From Sycobia sp. Sy_11 (taxonomy: Eukaryota; Arthropoda; Insecta; Hymenoptera; Epichrysomallidae): 64,000 nt of DNA. The stretch lies in contig JACCIC010000035.1 in NCBI GenBank assembly GCA_018907035.1, forward strand, positions 2,010,001 to 2,074,000. Reading direction: 5' to 3'. A program made the position numbers and the translations under genes. The notes under the pieces are model-generated. The model ran no database searches. It was given only the letters and a program-made list of their open reading frames with translations, and had not been told where the DNA came from. Shown here in pieces: positions 60,864 to 64,000 of this stretch; position 1 is the stretch's first letter, and each line of letters opens with the position of its first letter.

Positions 60864-63133
60864 ACATGCTTTAATAGCGAACAACGCTCTTTCTCGCCTG
60901 GATTTTTTTTATTCAAAGCAACGCGCGAGTCGATCGCTTCTTTGCCAGCAATACTATCGAGATTCCCTTTCGTAAATCTAAATTCTACGCGTATGTAGCG
61001 CGTGGTCGTGACGTTTGTTTGTTGTTTAGCTTGGATACGTCCATAACTTACACATCGGCATATAACTATTTGCGCTCGGACAACATACGTGTGCGGCAAT
61101 GCGTGGCACATTATAAGTGCTCGTAGAGCCTTACACGCCAACAAATTGTTATTTTACAGTTGAAAATATTGTTATTTTGAGAATCCTCTGATTTTTTTTC
61201 GAATAAAATTCTTACGCGCACCTCGAAATTGTAAAATTTCGGACCTCGTCGTCCGAAGGAACTGAGCAAGATTGAGAAAGACAGAATTAATTTTCACATA
61301 TATTTATCGTGTACAAGAGAAGACCTGTCGTGTGCGCGATTTGGGCCGACCTTGATTTTCACTTTGTATTAATATATATATTATATTTATGTGGAAGCTC
61401 AGTCATAATTTTTCCCTTAATAAAACGTTTTCATAAAATTCAAATAAGATTTTCTTATACATACATTAAAGTTTCAGAAAATGTAAACAACGTCGTAATT
61501 TTCTACTTCATTTAGTACTTTATACCTTTTTTTCAATTTCGCAACGGATATAAACATGCCGTGAAAATTCATTTTCTGGAAAACGCGCACAAGGTCAACA
61601 ATTACCTACGAAATTCATATTAACTTTTAATCACAGATGACGTCTGATGACGCAAGGCCCTTTCACTTAAAAATGACTTTAGCAAAATTCCTTATAATAA
61701 TCAAATTATAAACACTGTATAATCAAGCATCAAAATTATTGATCGTAAAATATCGGCTTAATTTATTATTGAACATTTAGAAGCCGCATAATGCAGCATG
61801 GAAGACATCAAAAAGCAATACGTTATATAGCCGTATTTTCTTATTACTCATTACGATTTTAGAAAGTAACTTTCTTGGTAATTCTAAAAAAGTGTTTAGT
61901 TGTTGTTATAGACGTAATCTCCTTAAATTGTCAAACGCTATAATTTATTTCTAATTTTAAATTGATTACAAAAATTAAACATTGAAGAAAATCTAGTAGA
62001 ATAAATAAACCTTCGCTTAATCAAACTGTAATTTTGTAAAAGTGCTTAAGTATTTTATCGTTGTAAATCAAAAATTTTAACGTTTATTCGAAAATTAAAT
62101 TCAATACTTCGAATATGAATAGAAAAATTGATATGTGTTTTTTTTAACGTACTTAACTTTTAGTTTTTCTTAATATAGTGTGGCACCTTTTTCCGTGCTA
62201 AAGTACAGGTTATTCGACAATAAATACCGTAGTAATCCGACTATTTGTTACAGGCAAATCAGATAAGAATTGTTTCAGAAACAGCTGATAACGCTTACAC
62301 ATATATATATACATATATACGCGAAAGTTTAAGTAGAAAACTCTGTACAGGAATCGAATTCCTCTTACCGAACAAGCGGCACACCTTATCCTTTCATTGA
62401 AAATTGGGAAATGACCTAAATCTTTAGTTCAATTGGATTGCTGTAATTTATCTTGTATTTGAACTCGATCGAGTCATTGATTGGCGCGAGCGGAAACTTT
62501 CGTTGCACAATCTTTAACTTGATGCAGTGAGAACTTCAAAGTTTTACCGATTCCTATCGTGTTTTTCCTTGCCAGATTGAAACTCGCAGTGTCGGGTGTA
62601 CAACTTAATTTCCAGGCGATAAAGACCGATGCCAACCACCCGATTACACGTCCCAATATTACATAATGAAATTGAAAAATGGGCATTAGAAAGATTTTAC
62701 TGAAAATTTTAATATCATTTCTGTTAAACGGGATGGAACGTCCTTTCGCGGAATTATTTGCCGGACCGAGAATCGTCCAATAGCCAATCCTATAGGTAAA
62801 TCAATACGCTACGAACGCGGAAGTATGCGCGGAGAAACCGCGAGGCTTTAACGAGGCGCGCCTAAAAATCCGGCCCGATCGGCTCGGAGAGGAGCGTCGC
62901 CGCCGGGCCGCGATCGGGAAACGAAGCACGCGCTCTTGTAACATGGAACGCGGGAGGGCGAGGCCGGACGTCGCGATAATCACGCATGCGCGGCGAGCGG
63001 CTGGGGGGGGGCAGGGGAAGGGGGCGCGCGACAACTTCTGATCGGCCAACGGAGCTGGAATATTAAAAGCAATCCGTATGTGCTGTGTACGACGCTCGTG
63101 CGGGCTTTCGCGATCGCGCAGCAAGGGCGAGAG

Positions 63134-63134
<1 letters not shown>

Positions 63135-63195
<61 letters not shown>
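63135..63195. repeat. TA microsatellite
   Basis: About 61 bp of TA, among the longest uninterrupted TA tracts in the window. Confidence 0.95.
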
Positions 63196-63197
<2 letters not shown>

Positions 63198-64000
63198 CGA
63201 CCCCGCGACGCGTTTGCCAAAAAACAGAAAGTGGCCCACGGTTTATTTACTCCCGCGTCGGTAACGAGCTTCCTCGAGCATACAATACAGACCTGTATAG
63301 GTTTTCATTAAAATTTTGTTTGTCAAGAAATTATAATTGGCCTCTGCGCCGATTTACCAATGAGCTGGATGCCAAACCATTGCTACTTTCTCGATCGTCG
63401 GATTTTAATAATAACAAAAGGATATTAAAACGCGTTTCCTGGCTCGCTTATTAGGAGCAAGATATATGAATACCAAGATTTAGTGCGAGAGCCAAAGCCG
63501 AGATCGTGTAGATTTGGTCGAACGATTGGTTTTTCTGAAAATTTGTTATGCTGAGATATTTTTGTGAATTTATTACTCGTGTGAAGCGCAACATACAGTA
63601 AATACCGACGAGCGGTTTATTTTCCGTCTAGATTTTTAATTATTATAGGATATTTTCAGATATCATTTAAATTAGTCTTCTAGGGTATAATAAATAATAA
63701 GTATTGCTCGTTTATTTATTCTGGCCTAGAATTTTAATATTAATAATTGATTACGTTCCATCGGGTGTATATGCATTATTTAAAGTTTTAAATAAAATTT
63801 CTTCGTTTCAATAGATTATATCGATATAACGTCGTATAGAAAGTCCAGTATGATAGTCCCTCATCTCTTTAAAAAAAATCCGAGAGCTTTTAAAAATTTA
63901 TTGACACAATCTGTGGTATTTTGATTACTCTATTTTACTTTTTCCGAAGTACCGCGCCATATGATTCATACGCCAATTTCTAAGCAGGACTCTCGCTTTC

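Noticed and set aside
60148..60975. 275-codon frame with Thr-His and Tyr-Ile repeats
   Set aside because: Its length is explained by CA, TA and TG arrays; the unique parts show no known domain.
62340..62420. Minus-strand tRNA-like T-arm (AATTCGATTCC)
   Set aside because: No matching acceptor stem or D and anticodon arms at the right spacing.

Overview
This is eukaryotic nuclear DNA, and the character of the sequence suggests an insect, possibly a hymenopteran such as an ant or wasp. The reasons are canonical GT-AG splice sites, very long AT-rich introns around short GC-rich exons, plentiful CpG, and an exceptional density of TA, GA/CT and CA/TG microsatellites. The species cannot be named from this window alone. 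There is no sign of bacterial or organellar genes, operons, CRISPR arrays, rRNA or tRNA.

The best supported gene lies on the + strand and is represented by four consecutive coding exons: A (11977-12166), B (13468-13652), C (39436-39481) and D (41904-42076). All four have good splice sites and their codon phases join without a break (A ends in phase 1, B in phase 0, C in phase 1, D in phase 0), giving 198 continuous codons. Exons B to D read as the first two thirds of a Dbl-homology (DH) RhoGEF domain. Exon D stops exactly where the conserved 'VQR' helix of DH domains should begin. That helix and a PH domain, if there is one, were not found in the remaining 21.9 kb, so the gene probably continues beyond the window. 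It also starts upstream, because exon A has no start codon. The exact RhoGEF family is not settled.

Layout: 1-11976 is upstream or intronic DNA with microsatellites, a palindrome cluster near a TATA-like box (6391-6534), and one weak candidate upstream exon (1119-1192). Then comes exon A, a 1.3-kb intron and exon B. A 25.8-kb intron follows (13653-39435), with alternating CpG-rich islands and AT-rich stretches and a striking pre-miRNA-sized hairpin at 17246-17327. The 46-nt exon C, a 2.4-kb intron and exon D come next, then 21.9 kb of apparent intron (42077-64000). That last part contains several splice-bounded open frames (46489-46610, 50536-50633, 50956-51069, 55378-55770) that I cannot confirm or dismiss.

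Most of the many open frames in this window run through microsatellites (Tyr-Ile, Ser-Leu, Arg-Glu or Thr-His repeats) and are artefacts. I see no convincing new multi-gene system. The most interesting items are the hairpin at 17246-17327, the palindrome clusters, the giant-intron RhoGEF gene and the orphan exon-like segments.
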